Source: an uncultured Bacteroidales bacterium | Lineage (GTDB): Bacteria > Bacteroidota > Bacteroidia > Bacteroidales > UBA932 | Assembly (NCBI GenBank): GCA_944323345.1 | Contig: CALUSC010000003.1 | Span: forward strand, 1-64,000 | Direction of reading: 5' to 3' | DNA length: 64,000 nucleotides | Shown: positions 16,849 to 25,658 of the stretch, in pieces | How positions within the stretch are numbered: position 1 is the first letter of the stretch | Layout of the letters: each line of letters begins with the position of its first letter | Made by a program: the position numbers and the translations under genes | The notes under the pieces: generated by a model | Database searches by the model: none | What the model saw: the letters and a program-made list of their open reading frames with translations, nothing else | Told to the model about the DNA's origin: nothing

Positions 16849-17481
16849 ATGAAAGAAAAAATCATTGGCCGGTGGAACCGGCTGAAAGATACATATAGAC
16901 GTTACCGGTTCCGTGGGTTTGCGGGATGGTGCATGATAAGGGTATTGGCTAAGCTCGGAATTAGGCTGCGTATCATGTATTATTATGCGAAACGGCTGGA
17001 TTCATCGACGGACGGCAGGGGGATGCGAGAGTATAAGGAATTGGGTCTCGCGGATTTCGAGGCGCAGGTGCCTGTGCTTCCCGAGCGGTTCACCGGAGAG
17101 AAGATGTCCCGGATCAAGGATGCTTTTTCGGTGGAGGGGAATCATGCGTACGGGATTTATGACGGAGAAGTGTTGGCAGTATATGGCTGGATATCAACTG
17201 ACTGGATGGTGAGCAAGAGTCGCCGTCTGAGGGAGGATGCGGGGTATCTATGGGATGATTATACTCATCCGGCATACCGTGGACGTCGGCTTCATGGAGA
17301 GATGCTGGGTATCAGGGAGAGGATGCTGGAGCAGATGGGAAAGAAAGTGGCTTTTGCGATGGTAGACTTCTATAACAGGGCATCGCAGGTGGGGTTTGAA
17401 CGGGCCGGGTATGCATTGAGGTCCAAGGTGTATGCCTGGTCGTTCTGGGGTGGCCGTGAGAAAAAGGTAATAATAAAATAA
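16849..17481 (+). CDS. GNAT-family N-acetyltransferase-like protein
   Basis: 210 residues from the ATG at 16849 (a start 5 codons earlier is possible). The C-terminal half has GNAT features: YLWDDYTHPAYRGRRLHGEM resembles the acetyl-CoA binding loop preceded by a beta strand, then a helix and VDFYNRASQVGFERAGY. The basic N terminus shares its sequence with the chimeric fragment at 15085. The substrate is unknown; relatives are often encoded near surface polysaccharide genes. A TAATTTTG box at 16806-16813 with TTG 18 bp upstream could be its promoter. Confidence 0.7.
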   Translation: MKEKIIGRWNRLKDTYRRYRFRGFAGWCMIRVLAKLGIRLRIMYYYAKRLDSSTDGRGMREYKELGLADFEAQVPVLPERFTGEKMSRIKDAFSVEGNHAYGIYDGEVLAVYGWISTDWMVSKSRRLREDAGYLWDDYTHPAYRGRRLHGEMLGIRERMLEQMGKKVAFAMVDFYNRASQVGFERAGYALRSKVYAWSFWGGREKKVIIK

Positions 17482-17597
17482 AAAAAATGAGTGTCGGCAT
17501 ATCACATGCGGACCCTCATACTAACCACATAATTAATAACACTAAAACTAATAACCAATAAGCTGTAAAGGTTTTGGATTAACCTTTTGAACAACTC
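17480..17597 (-). ncRNA. candidate small RNA, divergent from hydEGF
   Basis: A complete transcription unit can be read on the minus strand. The promoter TTTG-N19-TACCTTTG (17633-17603) matches the Bacteroidetes consensus exactly. About 80 nt further on a 13-bp imperfect hairpin (17518-17488) is followed by T8ATTTT. Between them are a small hairpin (AAAGGTT/AACCTTT) and a U-rich stretch, with no open reading frame longer than a few codons. Predicted length is about 115 nt. I do not recognise a family. It is transcribed away from hydE and toward the 3' end of the GNAT gene. Confidence 0.55.
17488..17518 (-). terminator. intrinsic terminator of the candidate sRNA
   Basis: Read on the minus strand: a hairpin of 13 pairs with two mismatches and a five-base loop, then eight T. 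On the plus strand no T-run follows, so it serves minus-strand transcription. Confidence 0.65.
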
Positions 17598-17602
17598 GTG
17601 TG

Positions 17603-17633
17603 CAAAGGTACGACTATTTTTGGAAATAGCAAA
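17603..17633 (-). promoter_or_regulatory. consensus promoter TTTG-N19-TACCTTTG
   Basis: The -33 element occupies 17633-17630 and the -7 element 17610-17603, spaced by exactly 19 bp. A plus-strand TATTTTTG (17615-17622) lies inside the spacer and may be the -7 box for hydE, so the two directions would compete for the same DNA. Confidence 0.7.
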
Positions 17634-17678
17634 TTTTTTGCGAAAAAAATTCAAAATATTTTGTTGAAGAACTGCAGA

Positions 17679-18767
17679 ATGAATATGGAAGCCTCATTTT
17701 TGGACAAATTACAGCGCTCGGGACGGCTTGAAGCGGAGGAATACAAGTCATTGCTGTTTTCCCGCGACAGGGAAACAGTCTTGTCGCTCCATGCTATGGC
17801 CAGAGAACGGACATTGGCCGAATTCGGCCATTCAGTTTATCTGAGAGGGCTGCTGGAAATATCCAATATATGCCGGAATGACTGTCTGTATTGCGGAATC
17901 CGGAGAAGCAACGGGAATATTCGCCGCTACCGTCTGACCGGGACACGGATAATGGACAGCTGCCGGAAGGCATACCGGTCGGGATTCAGGACGTTTGTCC
18001 TTCAGGGTGGGGAGCTTGGACCGGATGCAGTGCGGTGGATTACGGAAATAACGTCTGAAATCCGCAGGACTTTCCCGGACTGTGCGATTACCTTGTCATT
18101 GGGTGAGTACGAAGACAGCGTATATGCGGAATTCCGTGATGCCGGAGCAGACAGGTACCTGCTCAGACATGAAACCTCTGATCCCCGGCATTATGCCAGG
18201 CTGCATCCTGAAGGGATGTCCTTGGCGCACAGGATGTATTGTCTGGACGTATTGAAACGCCTCGGCTTCCAGACCGGGACAGGAATCATGGTGGCAAGCC
18301 CTTATCAGACAGCCGACGATATTGTCGGAGACATACTGTTCATCGGAAAGTTCCGGCCGGAAATGATAGGTCTCGGCCCTTTTATTCCGCATAAAGATAC
18401 TATCTTTGCCGATTATTGGGACCGGGGACAGTCTCTTTTAGATGACATGTCTGTCAGGGATGCGGCACTGGAACTGACTCTGAGACTTATATCGATATTC
18501 AGGCTGATGTTTCCGCGGGCTCTGATTCCGGCCTCTACCGCATTGGCCACAATAGCTCCAGACGGCAGGGAGCGCGGCATACTGGCAGGGGCGAATGTGA
18601 TAATGCCGAATATTACCCCGCCGTCGGTCAGAGATGACTATGCGTTGTATGACTGCAAGTTGTCTTCCGGAGCAGAGTCTGCTGAGGGCCTCCGCGAGCT
18701 GGCTGCCGGGCTGGAAAGGATAGGATATGTGATATCATGGGATAGAGGAGATTTCAGATATGAATGA
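17679..18767 (+). CDS. hydE: [FeFe]-hydrogenase H-cluster radical SAM maturase HydE
   Basis: 362 residues from the ATG at 17679, chosen because earlier in-frame codons run through the promoter region. The radical-SAM motif CRNDCLYC has cysteines at residues 65, 69 and 72, followed by GIRRSN, and the barrel segments FVLQGGE and DRYLLRHETSD are typical of HydE. The enzyme helps build the azadithiolate-bridged diiron unit of the H-cluster, acting with HydG and HydF. It overlaps hydG by 8 bp, and all three maturase genes run together. Confidence 0.93.
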   Translation: MNMEASFLDKLQRSGRLEAEEYKSLLFSRDRETVLSLHAMARERTLAEFGHSVYLRGLLEISNICRNDCLYCGIRRSNGNIRRYRLTGTRIMDSCRKAYRSGFRTFVLQGGELGPDAVRWITEITSEIRRTFPDCAITLSLGEYEDSVYAEFRDAGADRYLLRHETSDPRHYARLHPEGMSLAHRMYCLDVLKRLGFQTGTGIMVASPYQTADDIVGDILFIGKFRPEMIGLGPFIPHKDTIFADYWDRGQSLLDDMSVRDAALELTLRLISIFRLMFPRALIPASTALATIAPDGRERGILAGANVIMPNITPPSVRDDYALYDCKLSSGAESAEGLRELAAGLERIGYVISWDRGDFRYE

Positions 18768-20184
18768 TAAGGTGTATGATCCGTCTTCTTCGGAAGCGGA
18801 GTCTTTTATTTCGCATGCGGAGATTTCGGATTCTCTCGCCTATGCAGCGGAGCACAGGAATGACATAAGCCTGGCAAAGTCTCTCCTGCGGAAGGCGAAG
18901 GCATGCAAGGGCCTGAATCACAGGGAGGCTGCAGTCCTGCTCGAAGCGGACGACCCGGAGATAGTCCGGGAAATGTTCTCCATAGCACGCGAGATAAAAT
19001 ACAGGCTGTACGGGAACCGTATCGTCCTGTTCGCGCCTCTGTATCTGTCCGATTATTGTGTAAACGGATGTGTATATTGCCCTTATCATATCCAGAACAG
19101 CCACATTGCCAGGAGGAAACTGTCGATGGACGAGATCCGGCGGGAAGTCATTGCCCTTCAGGATATGGGGCATAAGCGGCTGGCGATAGAGTCCGGCGAA
19201 GATCCTGTCCACAACCCTTTGGATTACATCCTGGAAGCGATAGAGACTGTTTACGGTATCCGTCACAGGAACGGGGCCATCCGCAGGGTGAATGTGAATA
19301 TCGCCGCCACTACGGTGGAGAATTACGGAAAACTGAAGGATGCCGGTATAGGTACATATATCCTGTTCCAGGAAACATATCACAAAGATGCATACGAAGC
19401 CCTGCATCCGAGCGGGCCGAAGAGCGATTATGCATGGCATACGGAGGCTATGGACCGTGCCATGCTGGGAGGGATAGATGACGTGGGTATAGGGGTGCTT
19501 TTCGGTCTTGATACATACAGATACGACCTTACGGGGCTTCTGATGCATGCCGAGCATCTGGAGGCGAGATTCGGAGTCGGCCCACATACGATAAGTGTTC
19601 CGAGGATATGTCCAGCAGCCGACATAGACACGCATGATTTCCCTAATGCCGTGCCGGACGATGTTTTCAGCAGGATTATAGCCGTCATCAGGCTGGCTGT
19701 CCCTTACACCGGGATGATCATTTCCACGCGAGAGTCGGAGTCTGTCAGGGCTAAGGTCCTCGGCCTCGGCATTTCGCAGATCAGCGGCGGTTCCAGGACC
19801 AGCGTAGGCGGCTATGCCGATGGCAGAGACGGGGATACGTCTCAGTTCGACATAAGCGACAGACGATCTCTGGACGAAGTGGTGTCCTGGCTTCTGGACA
19901 TGGGACATGTGCCGAGTTTCTGTACGGCCTGCTATCGCGAAGGACGGACGGGCGACCGCTTCATGTCTCTTGTGAAAAACGGTAAAATCGCAGGCTGCTG
20001 CCATCCTAATGCCCTCATGACCCTTGCCGAGTATCTTGCGGACTATGCATCCGATGCTGTCAGGCGTAAGGGGCTGGATGTAATAAAACGCGAACTTTCA
20101 CAAATGCCGGATGAACGGATGCGCGGAATTACGGCGGGGTATCTGGAAAAAATAGCTGCCGGCAGGAGGGATTTCAGATTTTGA
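18760..20184 (+). CDS. hydG: [FeFe]-hydrogenase H-cluster radical SAM maturase HydG
   Basis: 474 residues. HydG cleaves tyrosine and produces the CO and CN- ligands of the H-cluster. The radical-SAM cysteines are C100, C104 and C107 (CVNGCVYCPYH), and the second Fe-S site has CTAC at 388-391 and a further cysteine pair (GCCHPNA) near 412. QISGGSRTSVGGY is present. The start overlaps hydE by 8 bp, so translation is likely coupled. hydF starts 3 bp after its stop. Confidence 0.95.
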   Translation: MNDKVYDPSSSEAESFISHAEISDSLAYAAEHRNDISLAKSLLRKAKACKGLNHREAAVLLEADDPEIVREMFSIAREIKYRLYGNRIVLFAPLYLSDYCVNGCVYCPYHIQNSHIARRKLSMDEIRREVIALQDMGHKRLAIESGEDPVHNPLDYILEAIETVYGIRHRNGAIRRVNVNIAATTVENYGKLKDAGIGTYILFQETYHKDAYEALHPSGPKSDYAWHTEAMDRAMLGGIDDVGIGVLFGLDTYRYDLTGLLMHAEHLEARFGVGPHTISVPRICPAADIDTHDFPNAVPDDVFSRIIAVIRLAVPYTGMIISTRESESVRAKVLGLGISQISGGSRTSVGGYADGRDGDTSQFDISDRRSLDEVVSWLLDMGHVPSFCTACYREGRTGDRFMSLVKNGKIAGCCHPNALMTLAEYLADYASDAVRRKGLDVIKRELSQMPDERMRGITAGYLEKIAAGRRDFRF

Positions 20185-20187
20185 GCC

Positions 20188-21384
20188 ATGAAAGACACAC
20201 CATACTCTGAGCGACTTCATATCACTGTTTTCGGTAAGATGAACAGCGGGAAATCCTCGCTGTTCAATGCGCTTGTCGGCCAGCCTCTGTCGATAGTTTC
20301 CGATGTCTCCGGAACTACCGCCGATACGGTTTCCAAGGCCGTGGAAATACCGGGAGCCGGGCCATGCCTGCTCACAGATACCGCCGGTTTCGATGATATA
20401 CGTACTTCGCTGGGACGGGAACGGGTTTCCAAAACGCGCAAGGCGTCCGAAAAGGCCGAGATTGGAATCCTGCTTTTCACCGATGCCGACGAGGTCGAGC
20501 AAGAATGGTTTTCTTATCTGCAGAAAGCCGGCATGCAGGTAATTCCCGTCATATCTCGGGCCGATTTGCTGGATGATTCCGCATTGGCTTCCAGAATAGT
20601 GGCCGTGGAGAAAATATGCGGCAGGAAACCCGTGGTTTTCAGCGCCTTGGACGACAGGGGAGTGTCCTCCATTTTAGATGCTGTCAGATTATCCGTGTCC
20701 GGCCGTAGCGAAGAAATCTCCATTACGGGTGACCTCGTACATTCCGGTGATACCGTACTTCTGGTGATGCCTCAGGATAAAGAAGCGCCGAAAGGGCGGC
20801 TGATTATGCCTCAGGTGCAGACCATCAGGGAGCTGTTGGACAAAGGGTGTACCGTAATATGCTGTACTGCCGGTTCCCTGGAGCGGAGCCTGGCTTCGCT
20901 GGCAGCTCCGCCGGAACTCATCATTACGGATTCCCAGGTTTTCGGCCATGTCTGCGAACATAAGCCTGAGTCTTCACGGCTGACATCTTTTTCAATTCTT
21001 TTCGCCGCATACAAGGGTGATATACGGATATTCATGTCCGGTACCGAGAAACTGGCGAATCTGAATGCCGGTTCCCGTGTTCTTATAGCGGAAGCATGCT
21101 CTCATGTCCCCCTGCATGAAGATATCGGCAGGGTCAGACTTCCGGAACTTCTCCGGAAGCGTTTCGGCCGGGAACTGTCTGTCGATATAGTTTCCGGCGA
21201 TGCATTCCCGGAGGATCTTTCTTCATACGCTCTTGTCATACATTGCGGTGCATGTATGTTCAACAGGAAGTATGTACTGGAAAGGATATCTTCTGCCGTA
21301 CGTCAAGGAGTTCCTGTCACAAATTACGGCCTGGCCCTGGCATGGCTGACAGGGATTCTGGACAGGGTGGAGATTCCACGGTAA
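20188..21384 (+). CDS. hydF: [FeFe]-hydrogenase H-cluster maturation GTPase HydF
   Basis: 398 residues. HydF is the scaffold on which the diiron subcluster is completed before transfer to HydA. GTPase motifs are visible: GKMNSGKS at 16-23, the switch threonine region DVSGTTADTV, DTAGFDD, and SRADLLDD for guanine recognition. The C-terminal cluster site is H352-C353-G-A-C356, plus an upstream histidine (FGHVCEHK). It ends 2 bp before the stop of the convergent hydC, with no visible terminator between the two transcription units. Confidence 0.95.
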   Translation: MKDTPYSERLHITVFGKMNSGKSSLFNALVGQPLSIVSDVSGTTADTVSKAVEIPGAGPCLLTDTAGFDDIRTSLGRERVSKTRKASEKAEIGILLFTDADEVEQEWFSYLQKAGMQVIPVISRADLLDDSALASRIVAVEKICGRKPVVFSALDDRGVSSILDAVRLSVSGRSEEISITGDLVHSGDTVLLVMPQDKEAPKGRLIMPQVQTIRELLDKGCTVICCTAGSLERSLASLAAPPELIITDSQVFGHVCEHKPESSRLTSFSILFAAYKGDIRIFMSGTEKLANLNAGSRVLIAEACSHVPLHEDIGRVRLPELLRKRFGRELSVDIVSGDAFPEDLSSYALVIHCGACMFNRKYVLERISSAVRQGVPVTNYGLALAWLTGILDRVEIPR

Positions 21385-21386
21385 AG

Positions 21387-21863
21387 TCAGTCCAGCGAGT
21401 CCAGTATGTTCTTGACGTCTATAGGCTGTACACGGCCGTAGACCTTGTCCCCGATCATTACGACAGGGGCGAGTCCGCATGCTCCGACACATCTCAGGCA
21501 GTCCAGGGAGAATTTTCCGTCGGGAGTGGTTTCGCCTACGTCGATTCCGAGTATGCGTTTGAATTCTTCCAGGAGCTTTTCCGAGCCACGTACGTAGCAG
21601 GCAGTACCCATGCAGACGGATATCGGATATTTGCCTTTGGCTGTCATGGTAAAGAAGGCATAGAATGTCACGACGCCGTACACTTTCGATGCAGGTATGC
21701 CCAGTCTCCGCGCTATCATTCTCTGCATTTCCTCCGGGAGATATCCCATCAGGTGCTGTGCTTCATGTAGTATATTAATCAGTTCCCCTGGGTCGTCTCC
21801 GTGTTTCCGGCATATTTCATCCACTTTTGCGACTATGTCGCATGGCAGTTTCATATCTGGCAT
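21387..21863 (-). CDS. hydC: NAD(P)H-linked [FeFe]-hydrogenase, NuoE-like 2Fe-2S subunit
   Basis: 158 residues, the length of NuoE/HndA-type subunits. The thioredoxin-like fold carries the four [2Fe-2S] cysteines as CMGTAC and CLRCVGAC, with YGVVTFYAFF and GRVQPIDV also conserved. It belongs to the soluble trimeric hydrogenase that couples NADH and ferredoxin to H2. It is the last gene of the minus-strand structural operon, 50 bp after hydA. Confidence 0.92.
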   Translation of the reverse strand: MPDMKLPCDIVAKVDEICRKHGDDPGELINILHEAQHLMGYLPEEMQRMIARRLGIPASKVYGVVTFYAFFTMTAKGKYPISVCMGTACYVRGSEKLLEEFKRILGIDVGETTPDGKFSLDCLRCVGACGLAPVVMIGDKVYGRVQPIDVKNILDSLD

Positions 21864-21913
21864 GATTCAGCTTTTTTATGTGGTTCTTTGGAAGCCCTCC
21901 GGGTCATTCCATC

Positions 21914-23677
21914 TTAGTTCGATTTGTTGAAGTAGTGCGTATGCAGAAGATGTTCGGCCTTCTCGCTCAACGGTTTGCCGAGAAATTCTCCGTACAGGGT
22001 CTTTATGTAAGGGTTTTCATGCGATTTGCGCAGCGTCTTTCCCGCGTCTTCCTTGTACAGGGCGTTGGCTCTGGCATACAGCACTTCTGAGTGCCCGTGG
22101 TGGAGAGGCTGGCCTCCTCCTCCGATGCAACCGCCAGGGCAAGCCATGATTTCGATGGCGTGATATTCGTTCCGTCCGTGCCTGATGTCTTCGAGCAGGC
22201 GCCTTGCATTTCCGAGGCCGTGTGCAATGCCCACCTTGAGTTCGAAGCCGTTCAGGTCCACGCTCGCCCGGCGGACACCGTCCATCCCTCTGACTGACTG
22301 GAAATTGACGCTTTGCAGGGTTTTCCCCGTATAGAGTTCGTAGACTGTCCTCAAGGCTGCTTCCATCACGCCTCCTGTGGTTCCGAAAATGACTCCTGCC
22401 CCTGTCGAAGCTCCGAGAGGCATGTCGAATTCCATGTCCGGCAGGAGGGTGAAACTGATGTTGGCCCTTTTTATAAGCCGGGCCAGTTCCCTGGTGGTGA
22501 TGGAGTAGTCTACGTCAGGATTTCCGTCTGTCTTGAATTCTTCTCTGTCGCATTCGTATTTCTTTGCCAGGCACGGCATGATGGATACGACGACCAGTTT
22601 TTCTCTCGGAATCCCCATTTTTTCAGCCCACCATGTCTTCGCTATCGAGCCGAACATCTGCTGCGGTGATCTGGCAGTGGACGGGATATCGAGCATGTCA
22701 GGGAACTGGTGTTCGAAGAAATTGACCCATGCCGGACAGCATGAGGTCAATATCGGCAGTCTTACGTTTTTGTCTCCGTCAATGTAGCGGGTGAGCCTGT
22801 CGAGCATTTCAGCCCCTTCTTCCATGATGGTGAGGTCGGCCGCGAAGTCTGTGTCGAATACGTAATCGAAGCCGAGTTCCCTCAGCGCGGCTACCATTTT
22901 GCCGGTGACGAGGGTCCCGGCAGGAAGTCCGAATTCTTCGCCTATTGCGGCTCTTACCGCAGGTGCTGTCTGGACTATGACCGTTTTGTCGGGATCTGCG
23001 AGATCCTCGACTAGTCTGTTGGTATGGTCCCGTTCAGTCAGGGCTCCGACAGGGCAGACTGCAACGCATTGCCCGCAGTAGGTGCATTCGCTTTCCGACA
23101 TCATCCTGTCGAATGCCGGCGCAATGGTAGTGTTGAAGCCTCTCCTGATGGCTCCGAGGGCGCCTACGGTCTGTACTTCGTTGCAAACGCTTTCGCACCG
23201 GCGGCAGAAGATGCATTTGTCCATGTTCCTGACAATGGATGCAGTAAATTCCCGTTTCCGCGGGGAGAGTTCGCCTCCGTTGAAAGGCATTTCACGGATG
23301 TTGAATCTCAGGGCAAGGTTCTGCAGGTCGCATGCTCCTGCTTTGGGACATGTCAGGCATTCGTTCGGATGGTCCGACAGAATGAGTTCTGCGACTATCT
23401 TTCGTGCATTCATCACTCTGAGTGTACTGGTGCGTACTATCATTCCGTCCGTACATTTCGTGGCGCATGCCGGAGCGAGGTTCTTGCGGCCCTCCACTTC
23501 CACGACGCAGATGCGGCATGAAGCCGGGGTATTCTTTATGCATGTTCCTTTCAGATCGATATGGCACAGCGTAGGGATGTCTATGCCTATTTTCTGTGCC
23601 GCGTCCAGTATCGTGGTACCTTCCGGCACTGTCACGAAATGGTGGTCTATCTGGAGTGTTATCTGTCTGTCTTCCAT
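21914..23677 (-). CDS. hydA: [FeFe]-hydrogenase catalytic subunit (HydA/HndD type)
   Basis: 587 residues. An N-terminal [2Fe-2S] domain (cysteines between 38 and 71) is followed by the His-ligated [4Fe-4S] motif HPNECLTCPKAGAC, two ferredoxin-type motifs (CIFCRRCESVC and CTYCGQCVAVCP), then the H-cluster domain. The three H-cluster signatures are intact: TSCCPAW near 311, MPCLAKKYE near 366 and MACPGGCIGGGGQP near 510. The C-terminal small-subunit helices (YHAIEI ... YGEFLGKPLSEKAEHLLHTHY) are fused. With NuoE- and NuoF-like partners it is the multimeric NADH/ferredoxin enzyme; bifurcation is a property of that class but is not proven by sequence. Confidence 0.95.
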   Translation of the reverse strand: MEDRQITLQIDHHFVTVPEGTTILDAAQKIGIDIPTLCHIDLKGTCIKNTPASCRICVVEVEGRKNLAPACATKCTDGMIVRTSTLRVMNARKIVAELILSDHPNECLTCPKAGACDLQNLALRFNIREMPFNGGELSPRKREFTASIVRNMDKCIFCRRCESVCNEVQTVGALGAIRRGFNTTIAPAFDRMMSESECTYCGQCVAVCPVGALTERDHTNRLVEDLADPDKTVIVQTAPAVRAAIGEEFGLPAGTLVTGKMVAALRELGFDYVFDTDFAADLTIMEEGAEMLDRLTRYIDGDKNVRLPILTSCCPAWVNFFEHQFPDMLDIPSTARSPQQMFGSIAKTWWAEKMGIPREKLVVVSIMPCLAKKYECDREEFKTDGNPDVDYSITTRELARLIKRANISFTLLPDMEFDMPLGASTGAGVIFGTTGGVMEAALRTVYELYTGKTLQSVNFQSVRGMDGVRRASVDLNGFELKVGIAHGLGNARRLLEDIRHGRNEYHAIEIMACPGGCIGGGGQPLHHGHSEVLYARANALYKEDAGKTLRKSHENPYIKTLYGEFLGKPLSEKAEHLLHTHYFNKSN

Positions 23678-23702
23678 GTTTCAGTGTTTAGAACTTGTGG
23701 TG

Positions 23703-25613
23703 TCAGCGGACTGATATGGCCTTGAATTTACATCTGGCCAGGCACATTCCGCATCTTATGCATTTTTCCGGGTTGATGATGTGTGGCTTGCGTACGTCTC
23801 CGATGATAGCGTCGGCCGGGCAGTTCCTGGCGCACAGATGGCAGCCGATGCACAGGTTGCTGTCTATGCTGTAGGTGAGAAGTGCCTTGCACTGTCTGGC
23901 CCTGCATCTGTGGTCTCTGACATGTTCCACATATTCATCGTGGAAATGGTTCAGTGTGGACAGGACAGGATTCGGCGATGTCTGTCCCAATCCGCAGAGG
24001 GCGGTATCCTTTATCACTTTGCCCAGCGTGGAAAGCGTCTTCAGGTCTTCTTCTGTTCCTTTGCCTCTGGTGATTTTGTCGAGCGTTTCCAGAAGTCTCT
24101 TGTTCCCGATTCTGCATGGAGTGCATTTGCCGCAGGATTCTTCGACGGTGAATTCGAGGTAAAATCTGGCTACCGATACCATGCAGTCATCTTCATCCAT
24201 GACTATCATCCCTCCGGAGCCCATCATGGAGCCTTCCGCGAGCAGGTTGTCGAAGTCGATGGGTATGTCCAGATGCTTTTCCGTAAGGCATCCTCCCGAA
24301 GGGCCTCCTGTCTGGACAGCCTTGAATTTTTTCCCGTCCTTTATGCCGCCTCCTATTTCATATATTACTTCTCGCAGTGTGGTCCCCATGGGAACTTCGA
24401 TAAGTCCGACATTGTTTATCTTGCCTGCCAGGGCGAAGACTTTCGTTCCTTTCGACTTTTCGGTACCGATGGAGGCGAACCAGTCAGCACCGCGTGTCAG
24501 GATGACCGGTATGTTGGCAAATGTTTCCACGTTGTTTACGTTCGTAGGCTTTCCCTGATATCCGGATTCTGCCGGGAAAGGCGGCTTCATGGTAGGCTCG
24601 CCCCTGCATCCTTCCATGGAATGGATGAGCGCCGTTTCCTCACCGCAGACGAATGCTCCGGCCCCGTAACGTATTTCAATGTCGAAACTGAACCCGCTGC
24701 CGAATATGTTTTCTCCGAGGAATCCGTATTCCCTGGCCTGTGATATGGCTGTTTTAAGACGGTGTATCGCCAGTGGGTATTCCGCCCTTATGTAGACCAG
24801 GCCGCGGGAAGCCCCTATGGCATATCCGCAGATGGCCATGGCTTCTACTATGGAGTTCGGGTCTCCCTCCATGATGGATCTGTCCATGAATGCGCCGGGG
24901 TCGCCTTCGTCCGCGTTACATACTACGAATTTGACATCGCCGCGGCTTTTTCTGGCGAATTCCCATTTTTTACCGGTAGGGAAGCCTCCGCCGCCACGCC
25001 CTCTCAGTCCCGACCGCTTTATTTCTTCTATGATTTCTTCGGGAGTCTTGCCCGAAAGACATCCGGCAAGGGCGGCATATCCGTCGCGTGCTATGTATTC
25101 CTCAATGTTTTCCGGGTCTATGAATCCGCAGTTCCGCAGAGCTATACGCATCTGCTTCCTGTAGAAGTCCATATGCTTGGAATCGCTGACATGCAGTCCG
25201 GTCTTCGGGTCGGTATACAGAAGTCTTTCTACCTTGTTCCCTTTGACGATATGTTCTTCGATGATTTCTGCGGCATCTTCGGGTGTCACCTGAGTGTAGA
25301 ACGTATTGTCAGGGATGATTTTTACCACAGGGCCTTTTTCGCAGAAACCGAAACATCCTGTGGTGATGACATCTGTACTGCCGGTGAGTCCCTTTTCTTC
25401 AAGTATTTCCCTGAACCTTTCACCGATAAGCTGGCTGGATGATGCCTTACATCCTGTACCTCCGCATATAAGGATCTGTATATGTCCGGCCCCCGAGGAA
25501 AGCCCGCTGCATTTTCCGTCGGCGACAGTGTCGCTTTCTTCCCGCAGCCGGAGCTTTTCTCTGGCCTTTTTCCTGAGGTCGTCCAGATCCTGCGGCCTCT
25601 TGATTATGTCCAT
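23703..25613 (-). CDS. hydB: NAD(P)H-linked [FeFe]-hydrogenase, NuoF-like flavoprotein subunit
   Basis: 636 residues. Order of domains: a short N-terminal extension, a thioredoxin-like [2Fe-2S] domain (CGGTGCKAS ... TGCFGFC), the NuoF core with the FMN/NADH loops GRGGGGFPTGKKWEFA and CNADEGDPGAFMDRSI, the [4Fe-4S] motif ESCGKCTPCRIG, and a C-terminal pair of ferredoxin motifs (CIGCHLCARNCP and CIRCGMCLARC). This is the HydB/HndC architecture that receives electrons from NADH and passes them to hydA. It is the first gene of the operon; no clear promoter was found in the 45 bp between it and dsbD. Confidence 0.94.
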   Translation of the reverse strand: MDIIKRPQDLDDLRKKAREKLRLREESDTVADGKCSGLSSGAGHIQILICGGTGCKASSSQLIGERFREILEEKGLTGSTDVITTGCFGFCEKGPVVKIIPDNTFYTQVTPEDAAEIIEEHIVKGNKVERLLYTDPKTGLHVSDSKHMDFYRKQMRIALRNCGFIDPENIEEYIARDGYAALAGCLSGKTPEEIIEEIKRSGLRGRGGGGFPTGKKWEFARKSRGDVKFVVCNADEGDPGAFMDRSIMEGDPNSIVEAMAICGYAIGASRGLVYIRAEYPLAIHRLKTAISQAREYGFLGENIFGSGFSFDIEIRYGAGAFVCGEETALIHSMEGCRGEPTMKPPFPAESGYQGKPTNVNNVETFANIPVILTRGADWFASIGTEKSKGTKVFALAGKINNVGLIEVPMGTTLREVIYEIGGGIKDGKKFKAVQTGGPSGGCLTEKHLDIPIDFDNLLAEGSMMGSGGMIVMDEDDCMVSVARFYLEFTVEESCGKCTPCRIGNKRLLETLDKITRGKGTEEDLKTLSTLGKVIKDTALCGLGQTSPNPVLSTLNHFHDEYVEHVRDHRCRARQCKALLTYSIDSNLCIGCHLCARNCPADAIIGDVRKPHIINPEKCIRCGMCLARCKFKAISVR

Positions 25614-25658
25614 AAAAATAGTGTTGTTATGTGGTGTGGTGTAGTCGTTATGTTCCGG

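Noticed and set aside
18754..20004. 416-codon open frame antisense to hydG
   Set aside because: It mirrors hydG codons, has no recognisable domain, and hydG is certain. The same applies to the long antisense frames over pyrG, trmD, DUF349 and hydB.
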